A stretch of 64,000 nt of DNA from assembly GCF_000199675.1 (NCBI RefSeq), contig NC_014960.1, positions 2,542,001-2,606,000 on the forward strand, given 5' to 3'. This stretch comes from Anaerolinea thermophila UNI-1. Lineage in GTDB: Bacteria > Chloroflexota > Anaerolineae > Anaerolineales > Anaerolineaceae. This document shows positions 45,689 through 54,490 of this stretch, piece by piece; position 1 is the stretch's first letter; each line of letters starts with the position of its first letter. The position numbers were made by a program, and so were the translations under genes. The notes beneath the pieces were generated by a model. The model saw only the letters and a list, made by a program, of their open reading frames with translations, did not search any database and was not told the DNA's origin.

Positions 45689-46716
45689 ATCAGTCCAGGT
45701 CATCTAACCGTTCCAGGATTGAAGAACTGCGCCAGCGCAGGGCACAACGCACTACCCAGCGGGCAGATACGGCATCCCGTCGGGTAACTACCCCACCCCC
45801 GACAAGACCGGTGGTTGTTCGCAACACCACCTTTGGTACACCCATTCACCGGCAGGTGGCTACCCAACGACCACGGCGTACTTACTATGTGGCTACCGGC
45901 ATGCCGGGCGTGGAGATGCGCCTCCCTTCGATCCCTGTCATTCGTCCAGGCTGGCGCGCTCTCTCGGCAATGATTGTGCTGGTTGCCCTGATTGGCATCT
46001 TCAGCCTGTGGGCTTCCCCCTTCTTCCAGGTGGATAGCGTTGCCCTTGAGGGCATGGAACGGCTCACAACCAGCGACCTTGAACCGGTGTTGAACCTGCG
46101 CAATCTTGCCATTGTGGAAGTGGATGCCGGGGCAGTGAAAGAAGAACTCATGCGGTTCTTCCCCGATCTGGAAAACGTTCAGGTGGTCGTGGGGCTTCCC
46201 AACACCGTGAAGGTCATTGTCCGAGAACGGCGTCCCATTCTGGCGTGGCAGAAAGAGGACCAGGTAATGTGGATTGACGCCAGCGGGATAATATTCCCCG
46301 CCAGAGGGACGGTGGAAGGACTACTGACCGTTTTCTCCAACGATACGCCCCCCCTGGCAGTTGCCCCGGTTGAGAACAATTCCGAGGGCGAAACTCAGGG
46401 AAATGCCTCTGCAGGCAACAGCAAACCAAGCCTCAAAACTGCCCCGGAACGCATGGAACCAAAAACCTTGCAAACCATTCAGAAACTGGCAACCCTGCTT
46501 CCGGAAAACTCGGTGATTGCCTACGATGAAATGAATGGAATCGGCTGGAAAACACCTGATGGATTACAGGTATACATTGGAAAGGATCTGGCAAATTTTG
46601 AGGTGAAATACAATATGGCAGAGCAAATTATCGCTCAGTTATACCAGCGAGGAATTTACCCGGCTCTGCTGAACGTTGCCGACCCCAATGCACCTTTCTA
46701 TCGCATGGAGCAATGA
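45685..46716 (+). CDS. ftsQ: Division protein FtsQ/DivIB
   Basis: 343 aa. Basic, disordered cytoplasmic N-terminus of about 90 residues rich in R and T, one membrane helix (about 93-113), POTRA domain (about 115-185: FFQVDSVALEGMERLTTSDLEPVL) and the beta domain (VKVIVRERRPILAWQK..MWIDASGIIFPARG). A variable Glu/Ser/Asn insert (about 220-255) splits the beta domain. Recruits FtsL/FtsB and later septal enzymes. Confidence 0.92.
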   Translation: MNQSRSSNRSRIEELRQRRAQRTTQRADTASRRVTTPPPTRPVVVRNTTFGTPIHRQVATQRPRRTYYVATGMPGVEMRLPSIPVIRPGWRALSAMIVLVALIGIFSLWASPFFQVDSVALEGMERLTTSDLEPVLNLRNLAIVEVDAGAVKEELMRFFPDLENVQVVVGLPNTVKVIVRERRPILAWQKEDQVMWIDASGIIFPARGTVEGLLTVFSNDTPPLAVAPVENNSEGETQGNASAGNSKPSLKTAPERMEPKTLQTIQKLATLLPENSVIAYDEMNGIGWKTPDGLQVYIGKDLANFEVKYNMAEQIIAQLYQRGIYPALLNVADPNAPFYRMEQ

Positions 46717-47957
46717 AAATGGCGGATGAACCGATTGTAGTGGGAATTGATATTGGAACGACAAAAGTCTGTACGCTGGTTGCCCGTGTAGAGGGAGGAA
46801 GCAGTTTTCGCATCCTGGGCGTGGGCATTGAGCCTTCACAGGGCATTCGCAAAGGCACGATTGTGGACCTTCAAGCCGCCTCGCAGGCAATCGCTCGTTC
46901 CATCGAAAAGGCTGAACGCACCTCAGGGATGGAAATCACTTCGGCACTGGTCAGCCTGGCAGGCTCGCACGTGTCTTCGGTGAACAGCCGTGGTGTGGTT
47001 GGGATTGCCGGACGCGTCATTGACCAGGAAGATGTGTTCCGGGCACTGGATGCTGCACAAGCCGTTGCCATTCCCCACAACCGCGAGATCATTCATGTCA
47101 TCCAGCGCGGGTTTGTGGTGGATGGTCAGGACGGCATCCGTATGCCTGTAGGGATGCACGGCTACCGCCTGGAGGTAGAAGCCCACATCATCACCGCTGC
47201 CGCATCTACGGTGGAGAATTTGCGCCAGTGTGTGCAGGCTTCGGGCGTGGAAGTGGTGCAATTTGTCCTCAATCCACTGGCTTCGGCAGAGGTGGTGCTT
47301 TCGGACACAGAACGTCAAATGGGTGTAGTGGTTTGTGACATTGGCGGCGGCACTACCGACATGGCAATTTACATTGACGGCGACATCTGGCATACCATGG
47401 TGCTGGGCATTGGTGGAAACCATATCACTTCGGATATTGCGCATGGCTTGCGCCTGCCACTCTCGCAAGCCGAAGAAATCAAGAAACTGTATGGACACGC
47501 TGTGCAGAGCGATATTCCCGAAAACGAAACCTTCTCGACACGCATTTTCGGGGAAGAGCGTCCGGTTGAAATCAGCCGCCGCGATCTGGCGATGATCATC
47601 GAAGCCCGCGTGGAAGAAATTTTTGATTTGATTTTGCAGGAAATCAAACGCTCCGGGTACGACGGGCTTTTGCCCGCAGGAGTTGTTTTGACCGGCGGAA
47701 GCAGTCTTCTGCCCGGCATACGCACGCTGGCAAGCCAGGTGATGGGACTTCCCGTGCGCATTGCCAAACCGGAAAACTTGCTGGGGCTGACCGATCAACT
47801 GAACTCCCCTGCCTACTCCACCAGTGTGGGACTGCTCAGCTGGGCCATGATGATGAGCGAGACACCGGCAGCAGCCGGAAAACGCTCCCGAAAGAAAGGA
47901 GGGTCCTCTGAATTTGGAGACTGGTTTAAATCCTTCCTTAAGCGTCTTTTACCTTAG
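46713..47957 (+). CDS. ftsA: Division protein FtsA
   Basis: 414 aa, actin-like ATPase that tethers FtsZ to the membrane. Motifs GIDIGTTKVCTLVA near residue 10, VVCDIGGGTTDMAIYIDGD (about 207-225), GGNHITSDIAHGLRLPLSQAEEIKK and VLTGGSSLLPGI (about 327). The C-terminus FGDWFKSFLKRLLP is the amphipathic membrane-targeting helix. Overlaps ftsQ by 4 bp; ATG at 46719 is an alternative start. Confidence 0.97.
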   Translation: MKMADEPIVVGIDIGTTKVCTLVARVEGGSSFRILGVGIEPSQGIRKGTIVDLQAASQAIARSIEKAERTSGMEITSALVSLAGSHVSSVNSRGVVGIAGRVIDQEDVFRALDAAQAVAIPHNREIIHVIQRGFVVDGQDGIRMPVGMHGYRLEVEAHIITAAASTVENLRQCVQASGVEVVQFVLNPLASAEVVLSDTERQMGVVVCDIGGGTTDMAIYIDGDIWHTMVLGIGGNHITSDIAHGLRLPLSQAEEIKKLYGHAVQSDIPENETFSTRIFGEERPVEISRRDLAMIIEARVEEIFDLILQEIKRSGYDGLLPAGVVLTGGSSLLPGIRTLASQVMGLPVRIAKPENLLGLTDQLNSPAYSTSVGLLSWAMMMSETPAAAGKRSRKKGGSSEFGDWFKSFLKRLLP

Positions 47958-48023
47958 CAGATTACCCCAATGGGGGATCGAGATGTTCATCAAGATTCGA
48001 GTCCAATCATGAGGAGGCACACC

Positions 48024-49187
48024 ATGGACATGAACCAACCTTTGTCTGAATCCTTTGCCCGCATTAAAGTGGTGGGCGTGGGTGGCGGTGGATGTAACGC
48101 CGTCAACCGCATGATCGAAGAAGGCTTGCAGGGCATTGAATTCGTCGCCGTCAACACCGACGGACAGGCGCTGATGCTCTCCAAAGCCGATGTCCGCATC
48201 CGCATTGGCGACAAAGTAACCCGCGGACTGGGTGCGGGCGGCAACCCGGAGATGGGGCGTAAAGCCGCGGAAGAATCCGCCGAAGAACTGTATTCTGCGC
48301 TGAAGGGCGCTGATATGGTCTTCGTCACCGCAGGTATGGGCGGCGGCACCGGCACGGGGGCAGCCCCCATCATTGCACAAATTGCCAAGGAAGTAGGCGC
48401 TCTGACCATCGGTGTTGTCACCCGCCCGTTCACCTTTGAGGGAGCCCGGCGTGCCAAATCAGCCGAAGAAGGCATTGGCAACCTGAAGGAACACGCCGAT
48501 ACGCTGATCGTCATCCCCAACGACCGCCTGCTCCAGATGGTGGACAAACGCGCCAGTTTGCAGGATGCTTTCCGCCTTGCCGATGATGTCCTGCGGCAGG
48601 GTATTCAGGGTATTTCCGAACTGATCACCGTACCCGGATTGATCAACCTGGACTTTGCCGACGTGCGCGCCATCATGTCGGAAGGCGGCGCAGCCTTGAT
48701 GGCAGTGGGGCATGCCAGCGGCGAGGACCGCGCCCGCATCGCCGCGGAGATGGCTATCTCCAGCCAGTTGCTCGACATCACCATTGACGGCGCCCGCGGT
48801 ATCCTCTTCAACGTCACCGGTGGTCCGGACCTGACGCTGTTCGAGGTCAACCAGGCGGCAGCCATCATCAAGGAAACCGCTCACCCGGATGTTAACCTCA
48901 TCTTTGGCGCTGTGATTGATCCCAAGATTGGCGACGAAATCCGCATCACGGTTATCGCCACGGGTTTTGATCGCAGCGGGGTTCGCCCGGCGGCAGAGCG
49001 ACCGATGCGGGTGGAAAACAGCCAGGCGCCGCGTCCCCGCCCTGCGAGCACACCGGCGCCAGTGCAACCTGCTCCTGAGAGACCAACCCCTCTGCAAACG
49101 CCTGCACCGACAGAACATGACTTCAGCCGTGTTGTCAACACCGACGACTTTGACATCCCGGCGTTCCTGAGAAACCGCAAGCGGTAA
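48024..49187 (+). CDS. ftsZ: Cell division GTPase FtsZ
   Basis: 387 aa from ATG 48024, with GAGGAGG six bases upstream; the longer frame from 47970 has no ribosome-binding site. GTP-binding features: VVGVGGGGCNAVNRMI, TAGMGGGTGTGAAPIIA (tubulin signature, about 104-120), RRAKSAEEGIGNL and NVTGGPDLTLFEV. A Pro-rich linker (about 330-365) leads to the conserved C-terminal peptide DDFDIPAFLRNRKR that binds FtsA. Last gene of the dcw operon. Confidence 0.98.
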   Translation: MDMNQPLSESFARIKVVGVGGGGCNAVNRMIEEGLQGIEFVAVNTDGQALMLSKADVRIRIGDKVTRGLGAGGNPEMGRKAAEESAEELYSALKGADMVFVTAGMGGGTGTGAAPIIAQIAKEVGALTIGVVTRPFTFEGARRAKSAEEGIGNLKEHADTLIVIPNDRLLQMVDKRASLQDAFRLADDVLRQGIQGISELITVPGLINLDFADVRAIMSEGGAALMAVGHASGEDRARIAAEMAISSQLLDITIDGARGILFNVTGGPDLTLFEVNQAAAIIKETAHPDVNLIFGAVIDPKIGDEIRITVIATGFDRSGVRPAAERPMRVENSQAPRPRPASTPAPVQPAPERPTPLQTPAPTEHDFSRVVNTDDFDIPAFLRNRKR

Positions 49188-49262
49188 ATCCTTTCCTGTC
49201 CTCAGGCGAAGGATTAAGCACAGGTTGGTCTTGATCCACCACCTCTTTCTCGTGAGAGTGGT

Positions 49263-49303
49263 TGGGAAAAATGGGCATTGTGCCGTGCCCACTTTTCCCA
49301 TTT
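49263..49303 (+). terminator. Terminator hairpin 1 after ftsZ
   Basis: TGGGAAAAATGGGCA pairs with TGCCCACTTTTCCCA (14 of 15 pairs, 8-nt loop), followed by TTT. Strong stem, short T-run. Confidence 0.75.
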
Positions 49304-49330
49304 AACCGGTAGAAATTTGCCCTCATCCAC

Positions 49331-49373
49331 AGGGCTGTCTGGTTTCAACGGCCGGACAGCCCTTGAAATTTTT
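49331..49373 (+). terminator. Terminator hairpin 2 after ftsZ
   Basis: AGGGCTGTCTGG pairs with CCGGACAGCCCT (one G-T pair, 9-nt loop), followed by TTGAAATTTTT. A back-up terminator for the dcw operon. Confidence 0.75.
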
Positions 49374-49625
49374 AAGAAACGATACCTAAAGGCAATGAAA
49401 AGGCTTTCAGAGGCATTACATTCCTTAAGGTTTTGTTAACAAAAAATGGGAAGAATTTCTCACCGTTTTCTTCCCCTACATTTGGAAGGAATCAGCCTTT
49501 GTGTAGCCGTTTCCCATAGATATTTTTTCCACATCTCATTGAGGAAGCCTGACTGCCCGGGTTGTTCAGGTGCATTGCATAAAAATTACATTTTTTTCTA
49601 GGACACAATTTTAAGACTGGAACAC
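49374..49625. other. AT-rich noncoding stretch with palindromes
   Basis: About 250 bp without a plausible gene. It holds CCTTAAGG (49423-49430), the perfect 14-bp palindrome TTTTGTTAACAAAA (49431-49444), and a hairpin GGGAAGAA/TTCTTCCC with 12-nt loop (49448-49475). One DnaA-box-like TTTTCCACA at 49525. Function not known; could be regulatory or hold a small RNA. Confidence 0.4.
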
Positions 49626-49654
49626 TTGTACCAGAAATTTGCTCATGCTACAAT
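49626..49654 (+). promoter_or_regulatory. Candidate promoter of nrdR-nrdJ
   Basis: TTGTAC and TACAAT (49649) with a 17-bp spacer. Start near 49661 would put both NrdR boxes just downstream of or around +1. Confidence 0.55.
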
Positions 49655-49661
49655 CTACTTG

Positions 49662-49677
49662 CCAGCATATATAGGGA
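49662..49677. promoter_or_regulatory. NrdR box 1
   Basis: Contains GCATATATAGGGAT; the CATATAT core and GAT repeat in box 2 exactly 30 bp away. NrdR boxes are AT-rich 16-bp palindromes found in pairs about three helical turns apart. Confidence 0.7.
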
Positions 49678-49691
49678 TATATTTTTTACTA

Positions 49692-49707
49692 CTCCCATAT
49701 ATGGCGA
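49692..49707. promoter_or_regulatory. NrdR box 2
   Basis: Contains CCATATATGGCGAT, with the palindromic core CCATATATGG; pairs with box 1. Confidence 0.7.
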
Positions 49708-49741
49708 TCCATATCTAAATCATCGAGGGAGGAAACCATTT

Positions 49742-50215
49742 ATGCGATGTCCATACTGCCAGAATGAAGACACCAAGGTGCTGGATACCACCCACGACAA
49801 TCGCGGAATAGTGCGGCGGAGACGGGAATGTCTCTCCTGTCACCAGCGTTTTACTACACTGGAAAGACCCTTGCTGGCAACCCCCCTCATCATCAAAAAA
49901 GACGGCACCCGCGAAGAATTTGACCGCGAAAAACTTCTGCGGGGCATTCGCATCGCCTGCGCCAAACGACCGGTGCCTGCTTCGGCAATCGAGCGTCTGG
50001 TGGGAGAGATTGAGACCACCCTTCAGCGGATGGGAAAAGCCGAGGTAAACTCCCGCGTCATTGGCGACATGGTCATTGAAGGTTTACGTGGACTGGATCA
50101 TATTGCCTACATTCGTTATGCCATCGTGTACCTGCAATTAGGCGATTTACATGCTATTCGGAATGAGATAGATCGTTTATTGAGTGAGGAGAGTAACAAT
50201 GTCAAACCCCAGTAG
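49742..50215 (+). CDS. nrdR: Ribonucleotide reductase repressor NrdR
   Basis: 157 aa. Zinc ribbon CPYC (Cys3, Cys6) and CLSC (Cys30, Cys33), followed by an ATP-cone (about 47-137: LIIKKDGTREEFDREKLLRGIRIACAKRPV). NrdR senses ATP/dATP and represses RNR genes through paired boxes, two of which lie just upstream. GAGGGAGG precedes the ATG. Overlaps nrdJ by 17 bp, so regulator and target are one operon. Confidence 0.97.
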   Translation: MRCPYCQNEDTKVLDTTHDNRGIVRRRRECLSCHQRFTTLERPLLATPLIIKKDGTREEFDREKLLRGIRIACAKRPVPASAIERLVGEIETTLQRMGKAEVNSRVIGDMVIEGLRGLDHIAYIRYAIVYLQLGDLHAIRNEIDRLLSEESNNVKPQ

Positions 50216-52805
50216 TTCTACCCAAACCCGCTCGGGATTGCTCCCCATTCCCCCGCTACCGGAGGACTTACCGAAAATTGAGCTGACCGAAAATGCCCGT
50301 CAGGTGCTGATTCGGCGTTATGTGCGCCGTAATGATGACGGCACCCCCGCCGAAAGCGTGGATGAAATGTTCTGGCGGGTGGCTTATAACATTGCCAAAG
50401 TCGAGGTGTCCTTTGGCAACCCGGATGTCATGACACGGGCTCGAGAGTTCTATATTCTCTTAACCTCCAAAAAATTCTTCCCCAACTCGCCCACTTTCAC
50501 CGGCGCCGGCACCCCCCTGGGACAGTTAGCCGCCTGTTTCGTCCTGCCCATTGTGGACGATATGGGACGGGACTCCATGGGCATTTTCCAAACCCTGCGT
50601 GATGCAGCATTGATTCAGCAAACTGGCGGAGGGAACGGCTTTTCCTTTTCCCGCCTGCGTCCAAAAGGTACAGTAGTCAAGTCATCCTCTGGTCAGGCAA
50701 CCGGGCCGGTGGGCTTCCTGCGGGTGTACGACCATGCCTTTGGGGAAATTGCCCAGGGCGGTACCCGCCGTGGCGCTAACATGGGCGTGTTGCGGGTGGA
50801 CCATCCGGATATCGAAGAGTTCATTACCTGCAAAACGGACGAGAATGCCATCACCAACTTCAACATCTCGGTGGGGATTACCGATGCCTTCATGCGCGCG
50901 GTCAAAGAGGATGCCGAATGGGAACTGCGCTTCCCGGATGTGACCGACCCGCGTTACCGCACCTTCCGCGGCACACTGGAACAAGCCGAACAGGAAGGCA
51001 TTCCCATCCGCACCTACAAGAAAGTGCGTGCCCGCGATTTGTTCAACAAAATTGTTAAACAAGCCCATCATAATGGCGAGCCGGGAGTCCTGTTCCTGGA
51101 TGCGGCCAACCGTTCCAACCCGGTACCTCACCTGTATCAGTTGGAAGCCACCAACCCCTGCGGAGAGCAATATCTGGGTCCCTATGAAAACTGTTGTCTG
51201 GGTTCAGTAAATCTGGCTCAGCATCTGGGAGACAATGGAACGGTGGATTGGGAAGGACTTCGCCAAAGTGTAGTGCTGTCCACCATTTTCCTGGATGATG
51301 TGGTGGAAGCCAATGCTTACGTTCCTGCCGTACCACAACTGCGCGAAGCCGCCATGCGCGCCCGCCGTATTGGACTGGGCATTATGGGACTGGCTGATTT
51401 AATGTACCACTGCGGCATCCGCTACGGATCGCCAGAAGGGCAGGAATTTGCCGCTCAGGTGATGGAATTCATCCGCTACCATGCCATGCAAACCTCTATT
51501 GAACTGGCGCAGCAACGCGGCGCCTTCCCGGCAATTCATGGCAGTATCTACGACCCTGAAAATCTGAAATGGGCTCCGCCTCAATCCATTGTGCCATACA
51601 CCCACGACTACGGTCGTCCCCCCATTGATTGGGATATCATCACTGAAGGCATCCGAAAACACGGCATCCGCAACGCCGCTCAAACCACCATTGCTCCTAC
51701 CGGCACGATTGCTACCGTGGCTGGATGTGAGGGCTACGGGTGTGAACCGGTGTTTGCACTGGCGTACATTCGCCACGTCAATGACAACGGCAAAGACCTG
51801 CAGTTAATTTATGCCTCCCCCGCTTTTGAAAAAGCCATTGCCAGGGCAGGAATTGAAGCCGAAAAACGCCAGGAAATTCTGGAGCAAATCATGCGGGAAG
51901 GCACCTGCCAGCACATCAAGGATTTGCCCGAAGCCATTCGCAACGTTTTTGTCGTCTCGGCAGATATCACTGCCGAAGAGCATGTGCGCATGCAGGCAGC
52001 ATTGCAAGCCTTTGTGGATAACTCCCTGAGCAAAACCATCAACTTCCCTGAAGGCGCAACCGAAGAAGATGTAGCAACGGCTTACATGCTGGCATGGGAA
52101 CTGGGGTGCAAAGGTATTACCGTGTATGTGACCGGCTCACGCGAGAAAGTAGTGCTGGAAACGCTGAAAACTGCCGAAAAGAAAAAAGGCGAAACAGACG
52201 AGAAGGAAGAGGTAGAAAAGTCCCCTGTGCCACAACCGCTGATGCTGTGGCAGGAAACCAAAAAACCGCGTCCACAAATCCTGCCGGGATACACCCTGAA
52301 TATCGACACCCCGCTTGGGAAAACCTTCGTCACCATCAACGAAAACGGCGGAGGACAACCCTTTGAGGTGTTCCTCAACTCCGCCAAAGCCGGATCCGAT
52401 ACCGCCGCTGTTTCCGAAGCCATTGGCAGGTTAATCAGTTACATTTTGCGTATGGCATCGCCCATCCCGCCCATTGACCGCCTGCGCGAGGTAATTCACC
52501 AGTTAAGCGGAATTGGCGGCGGACGCTCGCTGGGGTTCGGGCCCAACCGTGTGCGCTCACTGCCGGATGGAATTGCTCAGGCACTGGAACGTTATTATGA
52601 CATGTGGCACGAGCGCCATACAACATCACATGCAAGCAAAGAAGAGATGCCGCAAAACGGTAATGGGACGCATACCGAAAGCCCGTCAAGCAGTGCGCTC
52701 CCCTTGTTCAAAATCGGAGATTTGTGCCCCGAGTGCGGACAGGCAAGCGTGGTCAACGAAGAGGGATGCAGGAAGTGTTATTCCTGCGGATACAGTGAAT
52801 GCTGA
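50199..52805 (+). CDS. nrdJ: Adenosylcobalamin-dependent (class II) ribonucleotide reductase
   Basis: 868 aa from ATG 50199 (GAGGAGAG upstream). Core barrel segments include FPNSPTFTGAGTPLGQLAACFVLP, QQTGGGNGFSFSRLRPKG, AQGGTRRGANMGVLRVDHPDI, EATNPCGEQ (active-site Cys-x-Glu) and TIAPTGTIATVAGCEGYGCEPVFAL. A TSCPD-type domain (about 700-760) and a C-terminal Cys-rich tail CPECGQ..CRKCYSCGYSEC follow; the tail carries the redox Cys pair that re-reduces the active site. No N-terminal ATP-cone, so allosteric activity control may be absent. Reduces NTPs or NDPs to deoxy forms without oxygen. Confidence 0.96.
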   Translation: MSNPSSSTQTRSGLLPIPPLPEDLPKIELTENARQVLIRRYVRRNDDGTPAESVDEMFWRVAYNIAKVEVSFGNPDVMTRAREFYILLTSKKFFPNSPTFTGAGTPLGQLAACFVLPIVDDMGRDSMGIFQTLRDAALIQQTGGGNGFSFSRLRPKGTVVKSSSGQATGPVGFLRVYDHAFGEIAQGGTRRGANMGVLRVDHPDIEEFITCKTDENAITNFNISVGITDAFMRAVKEDAEWELRFPDVTDPRYRTFRGTLEQAEQEGIPIRTYKKVRARDLFNKIVKQAHHNGEPGVLFLDAANRSNPVPHLYQLEATNPCGEQYLGPYENCCLGSVNLAQHLGDNGTVDWEGLRQSVVLSTIFLDDVVEANAYVPAVPQLREAAMRARRIGLGIMGLADLMYHCGIRYGSPEGQEFAAQVMEFIRYHAMQTSIELAQQRGAFPAIHGSIYDPENLKWAPPQSIVPYTHDYGRPPIDWDIITEGIRKHGIRNAAQTTIAPTGTIATVAGCEGYGCEPVFALAYIRHVNDNGKDLQLIYASPAFEKAIARAGIEAEKRQEILEQIMREGTCQHIKDLPEAIRNVFVVSADITAEEHVRMQAALQAFVDNSLSKTINFPEGATEEDVATAYMLAWELGCKGITVYVTGSREKVVLETLKTAEKKKGETDEKEEVEKSPVPQPLMLWQETKKPRPQILPGYTLNIDTPLGKTFVTINENGGGQPFEVFLNSAKAGSDTAAVSEAIGRLISYILRMASPIPPIDRLREVIHQLSGIGGGRSLGFGPNRVRSLPDGIAQALERYYDMWHERHTTSHASKEEMPQNGNGTHTESPSSSALPLFKIGDLCPECGQASVVNEEGCRKCYSCGYSEC

Positions 52806-52814
52806 ATAGATGTA

Positions 52815-52851
52815 CAATCAGGTGGAGGGAACTCCACCTGATTGTTTTTTT
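52815..52851 (+). terminator. Rho-independent terminator after nrdJ
   Basis: CAATCAGGTGGAG pairs perfectly with CTCCACCTGATTG around GGAA, followed by seven T. Confidence 0.96.
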
Positions 52852-52861
52852 CGAGGCAAAC

Positions 52862-53131
52862 ATGAAAAATCGAATGCTGGTATGGATCTTACTGGGCTTT
52901 CTGATTTTGCTGTTTGTATTCTTTCTGCTGTTAGCCTCCTCCCTCTTGCCTGAAGAAACACGCCAGAGCCTTTTCACCTCTTTTCAAGAGGCACAAAAGC
53001 GCATCACCGACACCACCAGCCTGATGGGGGAAACCATTGCCGATGGGATTGCGCGCCTTGGGCAAGCCGTGCTGGCAATTGTGGAAGCCGCACTGAATTC
53101 CATTCAGTTCAAGGGGGATCCCGCTCCATAA
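52862..53131 (+). CDS. Small membrane protein
   Basis: 89 aa from ATG 52862, with GAGG upstream. One strong N-terminal membrane helix (about 6-30, very Leu/Phe-rich), then an amphipathic helical region (QSLFTSFQEAQKRITDTTSLMG, AVLAIVEAALNSI). No known family. It begins only 10 bp after the nrdJ terminator, with no clear promoter between, so it may rely on readthrough. Confidence 0.7.
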   Translation: MKNRMLVWILLGFLILLFVFFLLLASSLLPEETRQSLFTSFQEAQKRITDTTSLMGETIADGIARLGQAVLAIVEAALNSIQFKGDPAP

Positions 53132-53172
53132 ATGCAACTTCTGAAAACGCTTTCGATTTCTGGAAAGTTTTG

Positions 53173-53178
53173 TATAAT
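53173..53178 (+). promoter_or_regulatory. -10 box of the DUF362-type gene
   Basis: TATAAT, giving a ~70-nt leader that contains the palindrome at 53194. Confidence 0.55.
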
Positions 53179-53193
53179 ATATTCATCCCATTC

Positions 53194-53207
53194 TGTTATC
53201 GGTAACA
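53194..53207. promoter_or_regulatory. Candidate operator palindrome
   Basis: TGTTATCGGTAACA is a near-perfect 14-bp palindrome (TGTTA/TAACA arms) placed about 10 bp after the predicted transcription start, as for a repressor site. The regulator is unknown. Confidence 0.45.
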
Positions 53208-53256
53208 ACATTTCTTATCCCCTTAAACCCAAACTGCTTAAAAAGGAGTGAAAAAA

Positions 53257-54420
53257 ATGGCAAGCAAAGTGTATTGGGGTTCGCCCCGTCAGGCAAAACT
53301 GGAAGCCCGCGAAACGTTACCGGCAAAACTGGACCTGATTATTGACGCCCTGCATCTGCGCGATCGGGTGAAAAAAGAACTGGTGGTCATCAAAATGCAT
53401 ACCGGGAATAACATTGGATATTCTACGGTTCACCCGGTATTCATTCGAAAAGTCGTGCAAGCCGTGAAGGACGGCGGTGGTGAACCCATCGTTGCCGATG
53501 TGGAATGGGACGTGCATGCCGCTCACAGTCGGGGTTATACTTCCGAAACGCTGGGCTGTCCCATCTATCCGGTGTCCGGACCGGCGGACAAGTACTACTA
53601 CACCCATCGCCGCCCGTATAAGAGCATTGAAGAATGGCGCCTGGGCGGGCTGATTCAGGATGCCACCTTCCTCATCAATTTTGCCCATGCCAAAGGACAT
53701 CCTTCCTGCGGATATGGCGGCGCCTTCAAGAACCTGGCACTGGGATGCATGTCTGGAAAGACCCGCTCCGCCATGCACGATGTGATGCATTACGACCAGT
53801 ACTGGTTCCCCGAAGCCTGCCCCGATGAAGCCTCCCGCAAAGCCATCATCGAGTCCTGCCCGTTTGGCGCAATTGTGCAGGACCGCGACAACCCGGAAGG
53901 ATTGCATCTGCACTTTGAGGGATGCAATCAATGCGGGCGCTGTTTGAAGGTGGCGCCTCCCGGCAGTCTGAAGATTGATCCGGTGAACTTCCACAGTTTC
54001 CAGGAAGCCATGGCCATCAGCACCAGCATTACCCTCTCCACCTTCGAACCGGGGAAAGCGGTGCATTTTGTCCTTGCCACCCACATGACGCCGGTATGCG
54101 ACTGCTTCGGCTTTACCAGCATGCCCATTCTGCCGGATGCCGGCATCTTTGGTTCGGATGATATTGTGGCGCTCGACCAGGCAGTGCTGGACATGACCGC
54201 CAAGACACCGCTGATTGAGGAAAACGTACCTACTTCCATGGAAGTGCACACCCGCGAGGGACACCCCTTGCGCTGGTTACATGGCCCGTACAAAGACCCC
54301 TACAAGGTAGTGGAATACGGCGAAAAACTGGGCTTGGGCTCGCGCGAGTACGAATTAATTGACGTCCTGCCCGTGCAACAGTTCCAGCGCACTTCGGTCA
54401 CCTATATCCCCGCCAACTAA
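53257..54420 (+). CDS. DUF362-type iron-sulfur protein
   Basis: 387 aa from ATG 53257 (AGGAG 10 bp upstream). The DUF362 region (about 30-170) includes VVIKMHTGNNIGYSTVHPVFIRKVV, INFAHAKGHPSCGYGGAFKNLALG. A ferredoxin-like segment follows: SCPFGAIVQ (about 210) then GCNQCGRC (about 228-235). The single CP thus comes before the CX2CX2C group rather than after it, so the cluster ligands are in permuted order. TPVCDCFGF near 290 adds a CxC. Family members are proposed electron-transfer or metal-cofactor proteins; the reaction is unknown. Single gene bounded by a promoter and a terminator. Confidence 0.87.
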   Translation: MASKVYWGSPRQAKLEARETLPAKLDLIIDALHLRDRVKKELVVIKMHTGNNIGYSTVHPVFIRKVVQAVKDGGGEPIVADVEWDVHAAHSRGYTSETLGCPIYPVSGPADKYYYTHRRPYKSIEEWRLGGLIQDATFLINFAHAKGHPSCGYGGAFKNLALGCMSGKTRSAMHDVMHYDQYWFPEACPDEASRKAIIESCPFGAIVQDRDNPEGLHLHFEGCNQCGRCLKVAPPGSLKIDPVNFHSFQEAMAISTSITLSTFEPGKAVHFVLATHMTPVCDCFGFTSMPILPDAGIFGSDDIVALDQAVLDMTAKTPLIEENVPTSMEVHTREGHPLRWLHGPYKDPYKVVEYGEKLGLGSREYELIDVLPVQQFQRTSVTYIPAN

Positions 54421-54437
54421 CCTTTTGTAACAAAAAA

Positions 54438-54478
54438 CATCCCCCTGCGAGGAACATCTCCCAGGGGGATGCTGTTTT
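54438..54478 (+). terminator. Terminator after the DUF362-type gene
   Basis: CATCCCCCTG pairs with CAGGGGGATG, then CTGTTTTTA. It lies between convergent genes; flanking A- and T-runs allow use in both directions. Confidence 0.88.
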
Positions 54479-54490
54479 TATGGGACGGAC

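Noticed and set aside
49525..49533. DnaA box TTTTCCACA hinting at a replication origin
   Set aside because: Only one good box is present, there is no dnaA or dnaN nearby, and no box cluster or AT-rich unwinding element next to it.
54421..54480. CRISPR-like or REP-like repeat
   Set aside because: A single inverted repeat that works as a terminator; no repeated units in the window.
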